DNA of 64,000 nucleotides. It comes from Microbulbifer agarilyticus (GTDB lineage: Bacteria > Pseudomonadota > Gammaproteobacteria > Pseudomonadales > Cellvibrionaceae). Below are positions 38,353 through 47,217 of this stretch, in pieces. Location: contig NZ_CP019650.1 in assembly GCF_001999945.1 (NCBI RefSeq), forward strand, positions 2,905,001 through 2,969,000, in the 5' to 3' direction. The position numbers were made by a program, and so were the translations under genes. The notes below the pieces were generated by a model, which worked only from the letters and a program-made list of their open reading frames with translations, was not told the DNA's origin and ran no database searches. Positions within the stretch are counted from its first letter, which is position 1. Each line of letters opens with the position of its first letter.

Positions 38353-38817
38353 TCAGTATTTGATGCCGAGTTTGCGATACAGGAAACCAATTACCCAGGC
38401 AGGGCCAATCAACAGGAACTGCAGGTCTTTAAAGAAAGACGGCTTTTTACCCTCGATATGGTGACCAATAAACTGGAATACCCACATCACTACGAACAGG
38501 CCCACAGACCACCAGAGCACGCTCAAGCCGGCTCTTTCCAGGGCGCTGCAAATACCCAGGCAGATCAGTGAAAGCGCGATCATACCCAGCCCCACCGGGA
38601 ATGACATCAGTAGGTAAAAAAGCATAGTGGGCACCATTGCTGCCACCGCCCAGTTTAACCAGGGCAGCGCTGCCATCCAATCTGGCTGAGGGATGGCCCA
38701 AAGCAGGCCCACAACGGTGAAGTATATGACCGGCACTGCAATCCAGTGGATGGCCTTGTTGGTGGAGTTCTGATGGCTCTCGCCGTATTCGCTGAACCAT
38801 TGCTGTGCTGTACGCAT
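38353..38817 (-). CDS. DUF962/Mpo1-like membrane protein
   Basis: A 154-residue membrane protein of the DUF962 (YGL010w/Mpo1) family. The family histidines are present in SHQNSTNKAIHWIAVP near residues 14–29 and FQFIGHHIEGKKPSFF near residue 114. The yeast relative Mpo1 is an Fe(II) dioxygenase acting on 2-hydroxy fatty acids; bacterial members are not characterised. About four membrane segments are visible. GAGGG precedes the start. Confidence 0.85.
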   Translation of the reverse strand: MRTAQQWFSEYGESHQNSTNKAIHWIAVPVIYFTVVGLLWAIPQPDWMAALPWLNWAVAAMVPTMLFYLLMSFPVGLGMIALSLICLGICSALERAGLSVLWWSVGLFVVMWVFQFIGHHIEGKKPSFFKDLQFLLIGPAWVIGFLYRKLGIKY

Positions 38818-39005
38818 CGTTTTCCCTCGCCTTGGTTGTTATATGGGTTGGCTTTTCAGAGATGGTACATTAGAACCAGGCTAGACCAAATGGTCACAAA
38901 AATATCTACTTTCCGGGAGGGTTGCCGCCCGGCAACGCCGGGCGCAACGTGAAAATGCAGAGGCAGAATGTTTATAAATTCTGTCGGGCAGGTACAAAAC
39001 TCGGA

Positions 39006-39518
39006 CTATCTTCGCACGCAGGCATCCAGCTGCATGCGATACAACTCGGCCATATCTTCGTCAATGCAACAGAAAATTACATGGCGCGGTCCACCATCGC
39101 GGTCGAGGTGCTGCTGCGCCTGCTCCACGGCAACTTCAACAGCGAGTTCAGGGGGATAGTCGTAGACCCCGCAACTAATGGCGGGAAAGGCGAGCGAATG
39201 GGCGTTTTCACGGCGAGCGAGATTGAGACACTGACGATAACAACTGGCCAGTAATTCTGGCTCGCCCAAATTACCGCCGCGCCACACGGGTCCTACCGTG
39301 TGATAGATGCGTTTGACCGGGAGACCATAACCTTGTGTGGCGCGCACTTCTCCGACCGGACACCCGCCGATAACACGGCAGGCCTCCAACAGTGCCGGAC
39401 CGGCCGCGCGGTGAATGGCGCCATCGACGCCACCCCCACCCAGGAGCCTCTGGTTGGCTGCATTGACGATCACATCCACATGCAACCGAGTGATATCACC
39501 GAGGTGTACTTCGATCAC
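39006..39518 (-). CDS. Macrodomain O-acetyl-ADP-ribose deacetylase
   Basis: A 170-residue stand-alone macrodomain of the YmdB/MacroD type. Ligand-binding motifs are NAANQRLLGGGGVDGAIHRA at about 20–39 and AFPAISCGVYDYP further on. These enzymes hydrolyse O-acetyl-ADP-ribose and remove mono-ADP-ribose from proteins. The GTG at 39518, with GGAG about eight bases upstream, fits the domain start better than the TTG at 39560. Confidence 0.88.
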   Translation of the reverse strand: MIEVHLGDITRLHVDVIVNAANQRLLGGGGVDGAIHRAAGPALLEACRVIGGCPVGEVRATQGYGLPVKRIYHTVGPVWRGGNLGEPELLASCYRQCLNLARRENAHSLAFPAISCGVYDYPPELAVEVAVEQAQQHLDRDGGPRHVIFCCIDEDMAELYRMQLDACVRR

Positions 39519-39584
39519 TCTAACTACTCCAGCCGCGGCACCACCGATCAATACGTGCAACGTTGCACTTGTACCGCAATCTAA

Positions 39585-41060
39585 CTACTGCTTTTGCCCC
39601 AGTATTTGACGGTGGCGCGTTGAAATTCCTTCGGGGCAATGCGTCACGGCACTTACTAAAACAATAGCAGCTGCGGAGAGGACAAAACCCGGTAAAAGCT
39701 CGTATATATCGAAGATGCCACCAGAGAGCTGTTTCCAAACCAATACGGTTATACCCCCAACAAGCACCCCGGCGATGGCACCGGCGCCGGTCATACGCGA
39801 CCAATACAGGCTAATCAGTACGGCCGGGCCAAACGCCGCACCCAGACCCGCCCAGGCATAGGCGACCACATCCAGCACTTTCGAACCCGGGTCCATGGCG
39901 ACGCCCACCGCAATCAGGGACAGCGCCACCACCGCCCAGCGGCCCACTACAACCAGATGCTCAGAGGAAACCTTTCTGCCGAACCAGACGTGGTAAATGT
40001 CTTCTGCCAGGGCCGCGGAGGAAACGAGCAACTGCGAGTCGGCGGTACTCATAATCGCCGACAGAATGGCCGCGAGCAGAATACCGGCAATCAGCGGGTG
40101 GAACAGGGATTCCACCAGCGCCATAAAAATACGCTCGCCATCGGGCAGCGCCTGGGTCAGTTCCAGGTGCCCAAACAGGCCAACGCTCAAGGCACCGAGG
40201 AAACCCGCGAGGGACCAAATTGCAGCCACACTCGCCGCCGCCGGCATATCGTCGGGATGACGCAAGGCCTTGAAGCGCGCGAGGATATGCGGCTGACCAA
40301 AGTACCCCAGGCCCCACGCCAGTGAACTCAAGATGGCCGCAACGCCGAGCGCCGCTCCGGTTTTATCCGTCATCAGGTGCATCAATTCCGGGTGTTGCGC
40401 CTGCATCTGCGCCCAGGCACCACCTACGCCACCCTCATCGGAAATAATCATGATGGGCACGATCAGCAGTGCCAGGCTCATCAACAGCCCCTGAAACACA
40501 TCGGTCCAGGACACCGCGAGAAAGCCACCGAACAAGGTGTACGAAATCACCGCAATCGCGCCAATCACCACCGCCCACTGATAGTCCCAACCAAACACCG
40601 TCTCAAACAGCTTGCCGCCGGCAATCAATCCAGATGCCACGTAGAAGAGGAAAAACAGCAAAATAAAAAACGCACACACGGTGCGCAGCCACGGTGTATT
40701 CAGATCGAACCGCCGGTGTAGATAAGACGGCACCGTCAGCGCATCATCCAGTGCAAAACTGTAAATGCGCAGGCGGCGCGCCATGATGGTCCAGCTCAAA
40801 ACGATTCCGCCGAACAGACCAAACGCGATCCACGCAGAGGAAAGGCCACTGGCGTAAGCCGCACCGGGCAACCCGAGCAGCAACCAGCCACTCATATCGG
40901 AGGCACCGGCACTCAGCGCCGCCACCGCCGGCGGTAGGGAGCGCCCCCCGAGAAAGTAATCGCTCGCATCCTTGGTACGACGGTAGGCGTAGACACCGAT
41001 CGCAAGAATAAGAACGAGATAAGCAATGAAGGTAAGGGCGACAAGCCATTGTCCAGACAT
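39585..41060 (-). CDS. putP: Sodium/proline symporter
   Basis: A 491-residue sodium:solute symporter with thirteen predicted membrane segments. Diagnostic stretches are DYFLGGRSLPPAVAALSAGA (residues about 34–53), SDMSGWLLLGLPGAAYASG and the sodium-site region LSAIMSTADSQLLVSSAALAED in two pieces. The overall match to PutP suggests proline uptake, though related substrates are possible. It is monocistronic, 67 bp upstream of the macrodomain gene; no putA is seen. Confidence 0.9.
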   Translation of the reverse strand: MSGQWLVALTFIAYLVLILAIGVYAYRRTKDASDYFLGGRSLPPAVAALSAGASDMSGWLLLGLPGAAYASGLSSAWIAFGLFGGIVLSWTIMARRLRIYSFALDDALTVPSYLHRRFDLNTPWLRTVCAFFILLFFLFYVASGLIAGGKLFETVFGWDYQWAVVIGAIAVISYTLFGGFLAVSWTDVFQGLLMSLALLIVPIMIISDEGGVGGAWAQMQAQHPELMHLMTDKTGAALGVAAILSSLAWGLGYFGQPHILARFKALRHPDDMPAAASVAAIWSLAGFLGALSVGLFGHLELTQALPDGERIFMALVESLFHPLIAGILLAAILSAIMSTADSQLLVSSAALAEDIYHVWFGRKVSSEHLVVVGRWAVVALSLIAVGVAMDPGSKVLDVVAYAWAGLGAAFGPAVLISLYWSRMTGAGAIAGVLVGGITVLVWKQLSGGIFDIYELLPGFVLSAAAIVLVSAVTHCPEGISTRHRQILGQKQ

Positions 41061-41268
41061 GTGGAATTCCCCGTCAGAATTGGCAGATCCAGCCTCTTTT
41101 GGTGAAAGATTAGGCTGATTCCGTCGTTATTGGTCTTTATTGCGCGTAAATCTACCCATTCACTGGCGGTTACTCAATCCGCAAACTAAACCATGGATAT
41201 GTACAGCTTGTGCAAACTACCACGGACGGTGGTTTCAGACTGAAGTACACAGGGAAAAATTAAACACT

Positions 41269-42000
41269 ATGGGTATTTGCCTGGACGAACTGCGTTTATT
41301 CGTCGTTCGTCCCACATTAAAGCAGCTCCGTGCCTGGTCCCCCGGGATGGAAGCGTTGTTACTGGGCACCGCCGCTCAGGAATCCCAGCTCGGCTTTCAC
41401 CTCAAGCAGGGGCGCCGACACGGCATGGGTATTTTCCAGATTCTGCCGAGCACACACCGCCAGATCTGGGACAAATACCTGATCAACTTTCCGCCGCTCG
41501 CCTCCAAGGTGCGCGGCCTCGCCAGCCAGCGCGACTTTTTGCAGCACCCCCACTCGGAACTCGCCACCAACTTGCGCTATGCCACCGCCATTGCGTGGCT
41601 GATATACCGCGCGGCCGGTGTCGAACGTGTGGAGACGACCGATTTGCCGCGCATGGCCAAACTGTGGAAAAAACACTTTCACCACGGCCCCAGTGCGCGC
41701 TTGCGGGACTTCGTCGACAGCTACGCCAAGCTTGTAAGACCGTCAGAAAATGCCCTACCAGAACTAGAACCCGAAAACGAAACAGCCGCGGTAAAAACCG
41801 CGGCTGCTCAAAAAACCGATACGCTACTGGTTGAGGACGAATCGCCTACAGATTCCGCGCCTCAATATACAGCGGCTGAGCCGGCTCCTCCTGAGAAGCT
41901 TTTGGAGAAACTTCCGGCTCCTCATCGCGAGCATCTTCAGGAATCCAGGAATCCACATACTGCTCAATCGCGCGCGCGTCCACCGCAGGCGCGGGTTTAG
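41269..42000 (+). CDS. Lysozyme-like (transglycosylase SLT-related) protein
   Basis: A 243-residue protein whose first 150 residues look like a lytic-transglycosylase fold: [18 protein letters not shown] (Glu near 38 is the putative catalytic acid) and [19 protein letters not shown]. There is no signal peptide, and phage-like or spanin-linked endolysin relatives also look like this. From about residue 165 the sequence is acidic and low complexity, and the reading frame runs through a 9-bp terminator hairpin and then 155 bp antisense to ttcA. The C-terminal tail is therefore suspect. Confidence 0.6.
   Translation: MGICLDELRLFVVRPTLKQLRAWSPGMEALLLGTAAQESQLGFHLKQGRRHGMGIFQILPSTHRQIWDKYLINFPPLASKVRGLASQRDFLQHPHSELATNLRYATAIAWLIYRAAGVERVETTDLPRMAKLWKKHFHHGPSARLRDFVDSYAKLVRPSENALPELEPENETAAVKTAAAQKTDTLLVEDESPTDSAPQYTAAEPAPPEKLLEKLPAPHREHLQESRNPHTAQSRARPPQARV
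41784..41805 (-). terminator. Stem-loop downstream of ttcA, inside the convergent gene
   Basis: AGCCGCGGT (41784–41792), loop AAAA, ACCGCGGCT (41797–41805) is a perfect 9-bp stem. It lies 41 bp beyond the ttcA stop on the minus strand. The run of A residues at 41811–41816 and the missing T-run on the minus side make it imperfect as a classical terminator. Confidence 0.55.
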
Positions 42001-42802
42001 AGCGGTCCAGTTCCAGACTCTCAAAATCGTACAGATCGCGATCCGCCAATTGGGATGGAGATACCCGGGTTAGCGCAGCGAAAATATTGTCGCTGCGGCC
42101 GGGATATTTTTTATCCCACTCACTCAACATACCCTTGATCGCCTGACGCTGCAGATTTTCCTGACTACCACACAGGTTGCACGGAATAATCGGGAACTGC
42201 TTGTGGTCGGCAAACGCAATCAGGTCCGTCTCGCGGCAATACGCCAGCGGGCGAATCACAATATTGCGGCCATCGTCTGCGCGCAGTTTCGGCGGCATCG
42301 CTTTCAGACGGCCGCCGTAAAACATATTCAAAAACAGCGTTTCAACAATGTCGTCCTTGTGGTGACCGAGCGCTACCTTGGTCGCTCCGATTTCTTCGGC
42401 AAAACCGTACAAAGTGCCACGACGCAGGCGCGAACACAGGCCACAGGTCGTCTTGCCTTCCGGCACCACTTCCTTCACCACACTGTAAGTATCTTTGTTC
42501 ACGATGTGATACGGCACGCCGATGGACTGCAGGTACTCCGGCAGGATGTGCTCGGGGAAGCCCGGCTGCTTCTGATCCATATTCACCGCCACCAACTCAA
42601 AGTGCACTGGTGCGGTCTTCTGCAGGTTCATCAGGATTTCCAGCATCGCGTAGGAATCCTTACCACCAGACAGGCACACCATCACCTTGTCGCCCTCTTC
42701 AATCATATTGAAGTCGGCGATCGCCTTGCCCACATTGCGGCGCAGGCGCTTTTGCAGCTTATTGAATTCCAGCCGGTCGCGGCGGTTTTCCAGGTCAGAC
42801 AT
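41846..42802 (-). CDS. ttcA: tRNA 2-thiocytidine synthetase TtcA
   Basis: Thiolates cytidine 32 of tRNA using an iron-sulfur cluster. The 318-residue protein has the PP-loop SGGKDS at residues 45–50 and the cluster-binding cysteine pairs Cys120/Cys123 (CGLC) and Cys208/Cys211 (CNLC). [16 protein letters not shown] lies between them. The start ATG at 42802 gives the family N-terminus [17 protein letters not shown]. The acidic C-terminal tail overlaps the convergent gene by 155 bp. Confidence 0.95.
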   Translation of the reverse strand: MSDLENRRDRLEFNKLQKRLRRNVGKAIADFNMIEEGDKVMVCLSGGKDSYAMLEILMNLQKTAPVHFELVAVNMDQKQPGFPEHILPEYLQSIGVPYHIVNKDTYSVVKEVVPEGKTTCGLCSRLRRGTLYGFAEEIGATKVALGHHKDDIVETLFLNMFYGGRLKAMPPKLRADDGRNIVIRPLAYCRETDLIAFADHKQFPIIPCNLCGSQENLQRQAIKGMLSEWDKKYPGRSDNIFAALTRVSPSQLADRDLYDFESLELDRSKPAPAVDARAIEQYVDSWIPEDARDEEPEVSPKASQEEPAQPLYIEARNL

Positions 42803-42874
42803 CGGTAAATCTCGAAAATAACGTGCGGTATTACCCGGGGGACAGACAGAAGTGAAAGCTTGCATGCGCAGGCG

Positions 42875-42982
42875 CTGACACCGGGGAAGCCAGTGCGGGA
42901 CCGTCTGTGGCCAGGGATGGTCACAGCCGAGCGTTCATGGATGAACTCGTAGCGTGTCCCGCAGTGGCTTCCCCGGTGGCAG
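42875..42982. repeat. Two-hairpin structured repeat element, copy 2
   Basis: A 23-bp outer stem pairs 42879–42901 (CACCGGGGAAGCCAGTGCGG at its start) with 42956–42978, one mismatch, and extends four more pairs outward with another mismatch. Inside are two hairpins: CTGTGGCC-AGGGAT-GGTCACAG (42905–42926) and GTTCAT-GG-ATGAAC (42933–42946), followed by TCGTAGCG. It lies between ttcA and tesA and shares architecture and loop motifs with 47085–47186, but its stems have unrelated sequences. Confidence 0.8.
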
Positions 42983-43063
42983 TGCCGCCCCGGAACCATC
43001 TACGGAGCCCCACTACCAAAGCGGGGCCCGACGAAAATCAGGCCGCGATTGTACGCTTTCCGA

Positions 43064-43765
43064 TCAAGAAGTGCACAAACTATCGGACCGCGTGTCCACA
43101 CTGCCCTTCAATAGAATTTCAAGGCAAGGCCACACATGGTCCAGCAGAGCAGGCTGCGCTTTCGCCGTGGGATGAATACCATCGGTCTGCATAGCGCCAT
43201 CTAACAGTGCCACCGTCTCCAGAAAGAACGGCACCAGCGGCACCTTCTGCTCCGCCGCCACCTTAGGGAACACCTCGGCAAACGCCTTGGTATACGCCTT
43301 GCCGTAATTCGGCGGCATTTGCATACCCAGCAGCAGCACCTCGGCGCCATGCTCCCGCGCCATCTCCACCATGCGCACCAGGTTCTGCTTTAGCATCCGC
43401 GGCGGATAGCCACGCAATCCATCGTTACCACCGAGCTCCAGCACCAGCCAGTCAGGCCCATGCTCGCTCAACAGCCGCGGCAAACGCGCCAAACCGCCCG
43501 CAGATGTCTCGCCACTCACGCTGGCATTCACCACCTTCACCGCCAGATCCTGCTCCGCCAGACGGTCGCGCAACAGCTGCACCCAGCCGTCGCGCTCATC
43601 AATGCCATAGGCCGCGCTGATACTGTCCCCAAGCACCAACAGAGTGCCTGTCTCCAGCGCACCCCGCTCATCCGCTTTGACTGCTGCCGCGTAAAATAAA
43701 ACGATCAACAGCAGGCCACGCGAGATAAAACCGGGTACAAGACTCCGGAAAAAAACCGCCGCCAT
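43064..43765 (-). CDS. tesA: Periplasmic SGNH esterase (TesA-like)
   Basis: A 233-residue SGNH hydrolase: the signal peptide spans residues 1 to about 30, block I GDSISAAYG follows, GGNDGLRGYPP gives block III, and DGIHPTAKAQ gives the catalytic Asp/His. TesA (thioesterase I / lysophospholipase L1) hydrolyses acyl thioesters and lysophospholipids in the periplasm. I prefer the ATG at 43765, which has GGAGAG six bases before it, to that at 43786. The gene is divergent from ybbA, the standard gammaproteobacterial arrangement. Confidence 0.92.
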   Translation of the reverse strand: MAAVFFRSLVPGFISRGLLLIVLFYAAAVKADERGALETGTLLVLGDSISAAYGIDERDGWVQLLRDRLAEQDLAVKVVNASVSGETSAGGLARLPRLLSEHGPDWLVLELGGNDGLRGYPPRMLKQNLVRMVEMAREHGAEVLLLGMQMPPNYGKAYTKAFAEVFPKVAAEQKVPLVPFFLETVALLDGAMQTDGIHPTAKAQPALLDHVWPCLEILLKGSVDTRSDSLCTS

Positions 43766-43822
43766 GTCATACTCTCCACTATTCATCTAAAGCGCATTTT
43801 GCAGAAATTCCAGGGACTTGCC

Positions 43823-44563
43823 ATGTCAGTGATGCTAAAAGCCGAAAACCTTCACCACCGAGTCAGCACAAGTGAGGGCCCACTAACCCTGCTGAACGAC
43901 ATTTCCTTGCAACTCCCTACCGGCCAGAGCCTCGCCATCACCGGTGCCTCCGGCTCCGGTAAATCCACACTCCTGGGCCTGCTGGCCGGGCTCGACCGCC
44001 CCACCGAGGGCAAGATCTGGCTGGCCGGCGAGGAAATCACTGCCATGGACGAAGAACAGCGCGCGGCGCTGCGCGCCCGCTGTGTCGGCTTCGTGTTCCA
44101 GACCTTCCAGCTGCTGCCCGGCCTCACCGCGCAGGAAAACGTCATGCTGCCCAGTGAACTGCGCGGTGAACGCAACGCTGGCAAGCGCGCGCAGGAGTTC
44201 CTTGAGCGCGTTGGTCTCGGTCACCGTTTGCACCACTATCCGCGCCAGCTCTCTGGTGGCGAGCAACAGCGCGTGGCCATCGCCAGAGCGTTCTGCAGTA
44301 TCGCCAATGACTCTTCGACCGCCGACAACGGCATTTTGTTCGCCGACGAACCCACTGGCAGCCTGGACGCCCACAACGGCGAAAAGGTGATTGACCTCTT
44401 GTTCAAGCTGAATGAAGAGACCAACACCACTCTCGTACTGGTCACTCATGAACAGCGCCTGGCGGAGCGCTGCGGCGCACACCTGCGTATGGCCGCCGGC
44501 GAAATCACCACTGCCGATATTCCCGACAACTATCTGGGCGACCAGGCGGAGGTATCTGCCTGA
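43823..44563 (+). CDS. ybbA: ABC transporter ATPase (YbbA type)
   Basis: A 246-residue ATPase with Walker A GASGSGKST (41–49), the Q-loop FQTFQLLPGLT, signature LSGGEQQR and Walker B ILFADEPTGSLD. This is the LolD/MacB-like group that couples to large FtsX-type permeases. The permease gene begins within its stop codon (TGATG), so the two are translationally coupled. The divergent tesA suggests a link to lipid or envelope turnover, but the transported substrate is unknown. Confidence 0.9.
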   Translation: MSVMLKAENLHHRVSTSEGPLTLLNDISLQLPTGQSLAITGASGSGKSTLLGLLAGLDRPTEGKIWLAGEEITAMDEEQRAALRARCVGFVFQTFQLLPGLTAQENVMLPSELRGERNAGKRAQEFLERVGLGHRLHHYPRQLSGGEQQRVAIARAFCSIANDSSTADNGILFADEPTGSLDAHNGEKVIDLLFKLNEETNTTLVLVTHEQRLAERCGAHLRMAAGEITTADIPDNYLGDQAEVSA

Positions 44564-47016
44564 TGCTGCCGCTGAAACTACTGGGCCGCGACTGGCGCGG
44601 GGGCGAACTGGCCCTGATCGCCACCGCCCTGGTCCTCGCCGTAAGCTGCGTCACCGCGATCGCACACTTCTCCGATCGCCTCACCCGCGCCATGCACATC
44701 CAGTCGCAAAGCTTCCTTGCCGCAGAACGGGTAGTGCAGAGCAGCAAAGTGGTTCCGCAGGAGTGGTTAAGCAAGGCGGAAGAATTGGGTCTGGAACAGG
44801 CGCAAACCACCACCTTTGCGTCCATGCTCTCCGCCGGTGATGAATTCCAGTTCGCCTCGGTGAAAGCCGTCACCGACGACTACCCGTTGGTTGGCCACCT
44901 GGAAATGCGCGCCAACGCCAGCGATGAACCACGCACCGTGCAACAGGGCCCGGCACCCGGCCAAGTGTGGCTGGAAGCCCGCTTGCTGCCGCTGATGGAC
45001 CTGCAAATCGGCGACCAGCTGCAGCTGGGCGATGGTGACTTTGCGATTACCGGTATCCTCGATCACGAGCCAGATCGCGGTGCCAACCTCTTCTCCATGG
45101 GCGCGCGACTGATGATGCATCAGTCGGATCTCGCCGCCACCAACATCCTGCAGCCAGGCAGCCGCGTGACCTATCGCTACCTGTTCTCCGGCGATGATGC
45201 AGCGCTCAACAACTACTTCAACTGGCTGAAACCGCAGCTCACCGAACACCAGCGCGTGATCGACCTGGAAGAAGGCCAGCCGCGGGTGGCGCGTACACTG
45301 GATCGCGCCGAGAGTTTCTTGTTCCTCGCCGCCAGCCTCGCAGTTCTGCTCGCCAGTGTTGCCGTGGGCCTCGCGGCACGCCGCTACGGCCTGCGCCACG
45401 CTAACTACGTAGCGGTGATGAAAAGCCTCGGCGCTGGCAAAAATAAAATCCTCGGTATTTATATCGGCCAGATGACCGCGCTCGCTCTGATTGCCACTGT
45501 CATCGGCCTGGCCATCGGCTCGCTGATTCAGTCCCAGGCAGTAAACCTGCTGGAAGGCTTCTTCCCGGTTACCCCGCCCCCCAGTGGTATTCAGCCGTTG
45601 TGGGTTGGCCTTGCTACCGGTGTCGCCTGCGTAATCGGTTTCGCCATGCCGCCACTGTTCCGCCTGGCCCAGACCGACCCCATGCAGACCCTGCGTCAGG
45701 ACTGGAGCAACCCGGACAAGCGCGAATGGCTCGGACTGATTCCCGGCCCGCTGTCGATGTTGCTGCTGATCTGGTGGTTGTCCGGCAGCCTTGCCATCAC
45801 CCTTGCCCTGCTCGCTGGTCTCGGCCTGCTGATTGCCGGTGCTGCCGTAGTGAACCGACTACTGGTACGCGGACGCCTCGCCTCCCTGGGCGGTAGCTGG
45901 CGTATTGCGCTCGGTAGCCTGCAGCGCCGCGCCGGCTTCAACACCCTGTTGATTGCCGCCTTCGGCACCGGGCTGCTGGCCATGCTCTCCATGTTTTACG
46001 CGCGCACCGCACTAATCGACGAGTGGCAGATGCAGCTGCCGGAAAATGCCCCCAACCATTTCCTGGTGAATATCGCCCCCTACGAACTGGACGGCGTAAA
46101 GCAAAAAGTTGAAGGCAAAAACCTCGAAGGCACCGAGTTCTACCCCATGGTGCGCGGCCGCCTGATCGCGGTGAACGGCACCCCGGTGAATGAACGCGAG
46201 CAGAAAGACGGCTCAATCCGCCGCGAGCTCAACCTCAGTTGGACAGATACCGTTCCTGCGGACAATAAAATTGTTGCCGGTGAATGGTGGAGCGAAGACC
46301 TGAACGAAGGCGTATCCGTGGAAGTGGAAGTCGCCGCGCGACTGGGCTTGGACCTTGGCGACGTGCTGCGCTTCTCCATTGGCGGCCTCGAAACCGAAGC
46401 CACCATCACCAGCCTGCGCACCCTCGACTGGAACAGCATGCGCCCCAACTTCTTTATGCTGTTCGCCCCCGGCAGCCTGGACACCTTCCCGGCCACCTAC
46501 ATCCAGAGCTTCTACCTGCCGCCAGAAGACAAACTGTTCGTCAACGAACTGGTGAAAAACTTCCCCAGCGTCAGCATCATCGAACTGGATAAGATTCTCG
46601 AAAACATCCGCGAGACCATTGGCCAGGTTGCCATTGCCGTGGAATCCGTACTCGCACTGATGCTGGTTGCCGGCGTACTGGTGCTGGTTGCCGGCGTGCG
46701 CGCCAGTATTGCCGAGCGCTTGCAGGAAGCCGCGGTAATCCGCACACTGGGCGGCCGTCGCCAGCTGCTAATTCGCAGCCTGATGATTGAGTTTGGCCTG
46801 CTCGGCGTTGCCGCCGGACTGCTCGCAGCGTTCGGCACCGAAGCAACACTGGTCGTGCTCACCCAGCAGGTATTTGATATGCCCCTCCAGTTCCATCCGG
46901 GACTGTGGGTGCTTGGGCCGCTGGTCGGCGCATTGCTGGTGGGCACAGCCGGCACGCTGGCGTGTAGAAGTGCCGTTAGCCAGCCTCCGCTTAAGGTCTT
47001 GCGCGAACTCGCCTAA
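44563..47016 (+). CDS. ybbP: ABC transporter permease (YbbP type)
   Basis: An 817-residue FtsX-family permease partner of YbbA. It has an N-terminal membrane segment (about 14–36), a large periplasmic domain, a membrane block from about residue 245 to 430, a second periplasmic domain, and a C-terminal three-span FtsX block (from about 690 to the end). The double-FtsX layout and length are typical of YbbP. Start overlaps the ybbA stop by one base. Confidence 0.9.
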   Translation: MLPLKLLGRDWRGGELALIATALVLAVSCVTAIAHFSDRLTRAMHIQSQSFLAAERVVQSSKVVPQEWLSKAEELGLEQAQTTTFASMLSAGDEFQFASVKAVTDDYPLVGHLEMRANASDEPRTVQQGPAPGQVWLEARLLPLMDLQIGDQLQLGDGDFAITGILDHEPDRGANLFSMGARLMMHQSDLAATNILQPGSRVTYRYLFSGDDAALNNYFNWLKPQLTEHQRVIDLEEGQPRVARTLDRAESFLFLAASLAVLLASVAVGLAARRYGLRHANYVAVMKSLGAGKNKILGIYIGQMTALALIATVIGLAIGSLIQSQAVNLLEGFFPVTPPPSGIQPLWVGLATGVACVIGFAMPPLFRLAQTDPMQTLRQDWSNPDKREWLGLIPGPLSMLLLIWWLSGSLAITLALLAGLGLLIAGAAVVNRLLVRGRLASLGGSWRIALGSLQRRAGFNTLLIAAFGTGLLAMLSMFYARTALIDEWQMQLPENAPNHFLVNIAPYELDGVKQKVEGKNLEGTEFYPMVRGRLIAVNGTPVNEREQKDGSIRRELNLSWTDTVPADNKIVAGEWWSEDLNEGVSVEVEVAARLGLDLGDVLRFSIGGLETEATITSLRTLDWNSMRPNFFMLFAPGSLDTFPATYIQSFYLPPEDKLFVNELVKNFPSVSIIELDKILENIRETIGQVAIAVESVLALMLVAGVLVLVAGVRASIAERLQEAAVIRTLGGRRQLLIRSLMIEFGLLGVAAGLLAAFGTEATLVVLTQQVFDMPLQFHPGLWVLGPLVGALLVGTAGTLACRSAVSQPPLKVLRELA

Positions 47017-47084
47017 AAATTCAGCTTTCTCTGTTCGCGAAACAAAGAGAAGGCTAACGAAGTAAAAAATTAAATGCGAAGGTG

Positions 47085-47186
47085 GTGAGCGGGGATTCAT
47101 TTTCAGAAGCGTCGGCGACATGGACGTCGCCGACGCAGCTTACAGGGATGTATTTATAGCGGTTCTGAAAATGAACCCCCGCTCAC
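47085..47186. repeat. Two-hairpin structured repeat element, copy 1
   Basis: A 24-bp outer stem pairs 47085–47108 (GTGAGCGGGGATTCATTTTC at its start) with 47163–47186, one mismatch. Inside are GCGTCGGCGAC-ATGGAC-GTCGCCGACGC (47109–47136, 11-bp perfect stem) and TACA-GGGA-TGTA (47141–47152), followed by TTTATAGCG. It fills the ybbP–bioA gap. Loop motifs ATGGAC and GGGATG and the final TAGCG recur in the 42875–42982 element. Confidence 0.85.
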
Positions 47187-47217
47187 TGCCGCCACATCAG
47201 ATATTCAAAGCACAAAA

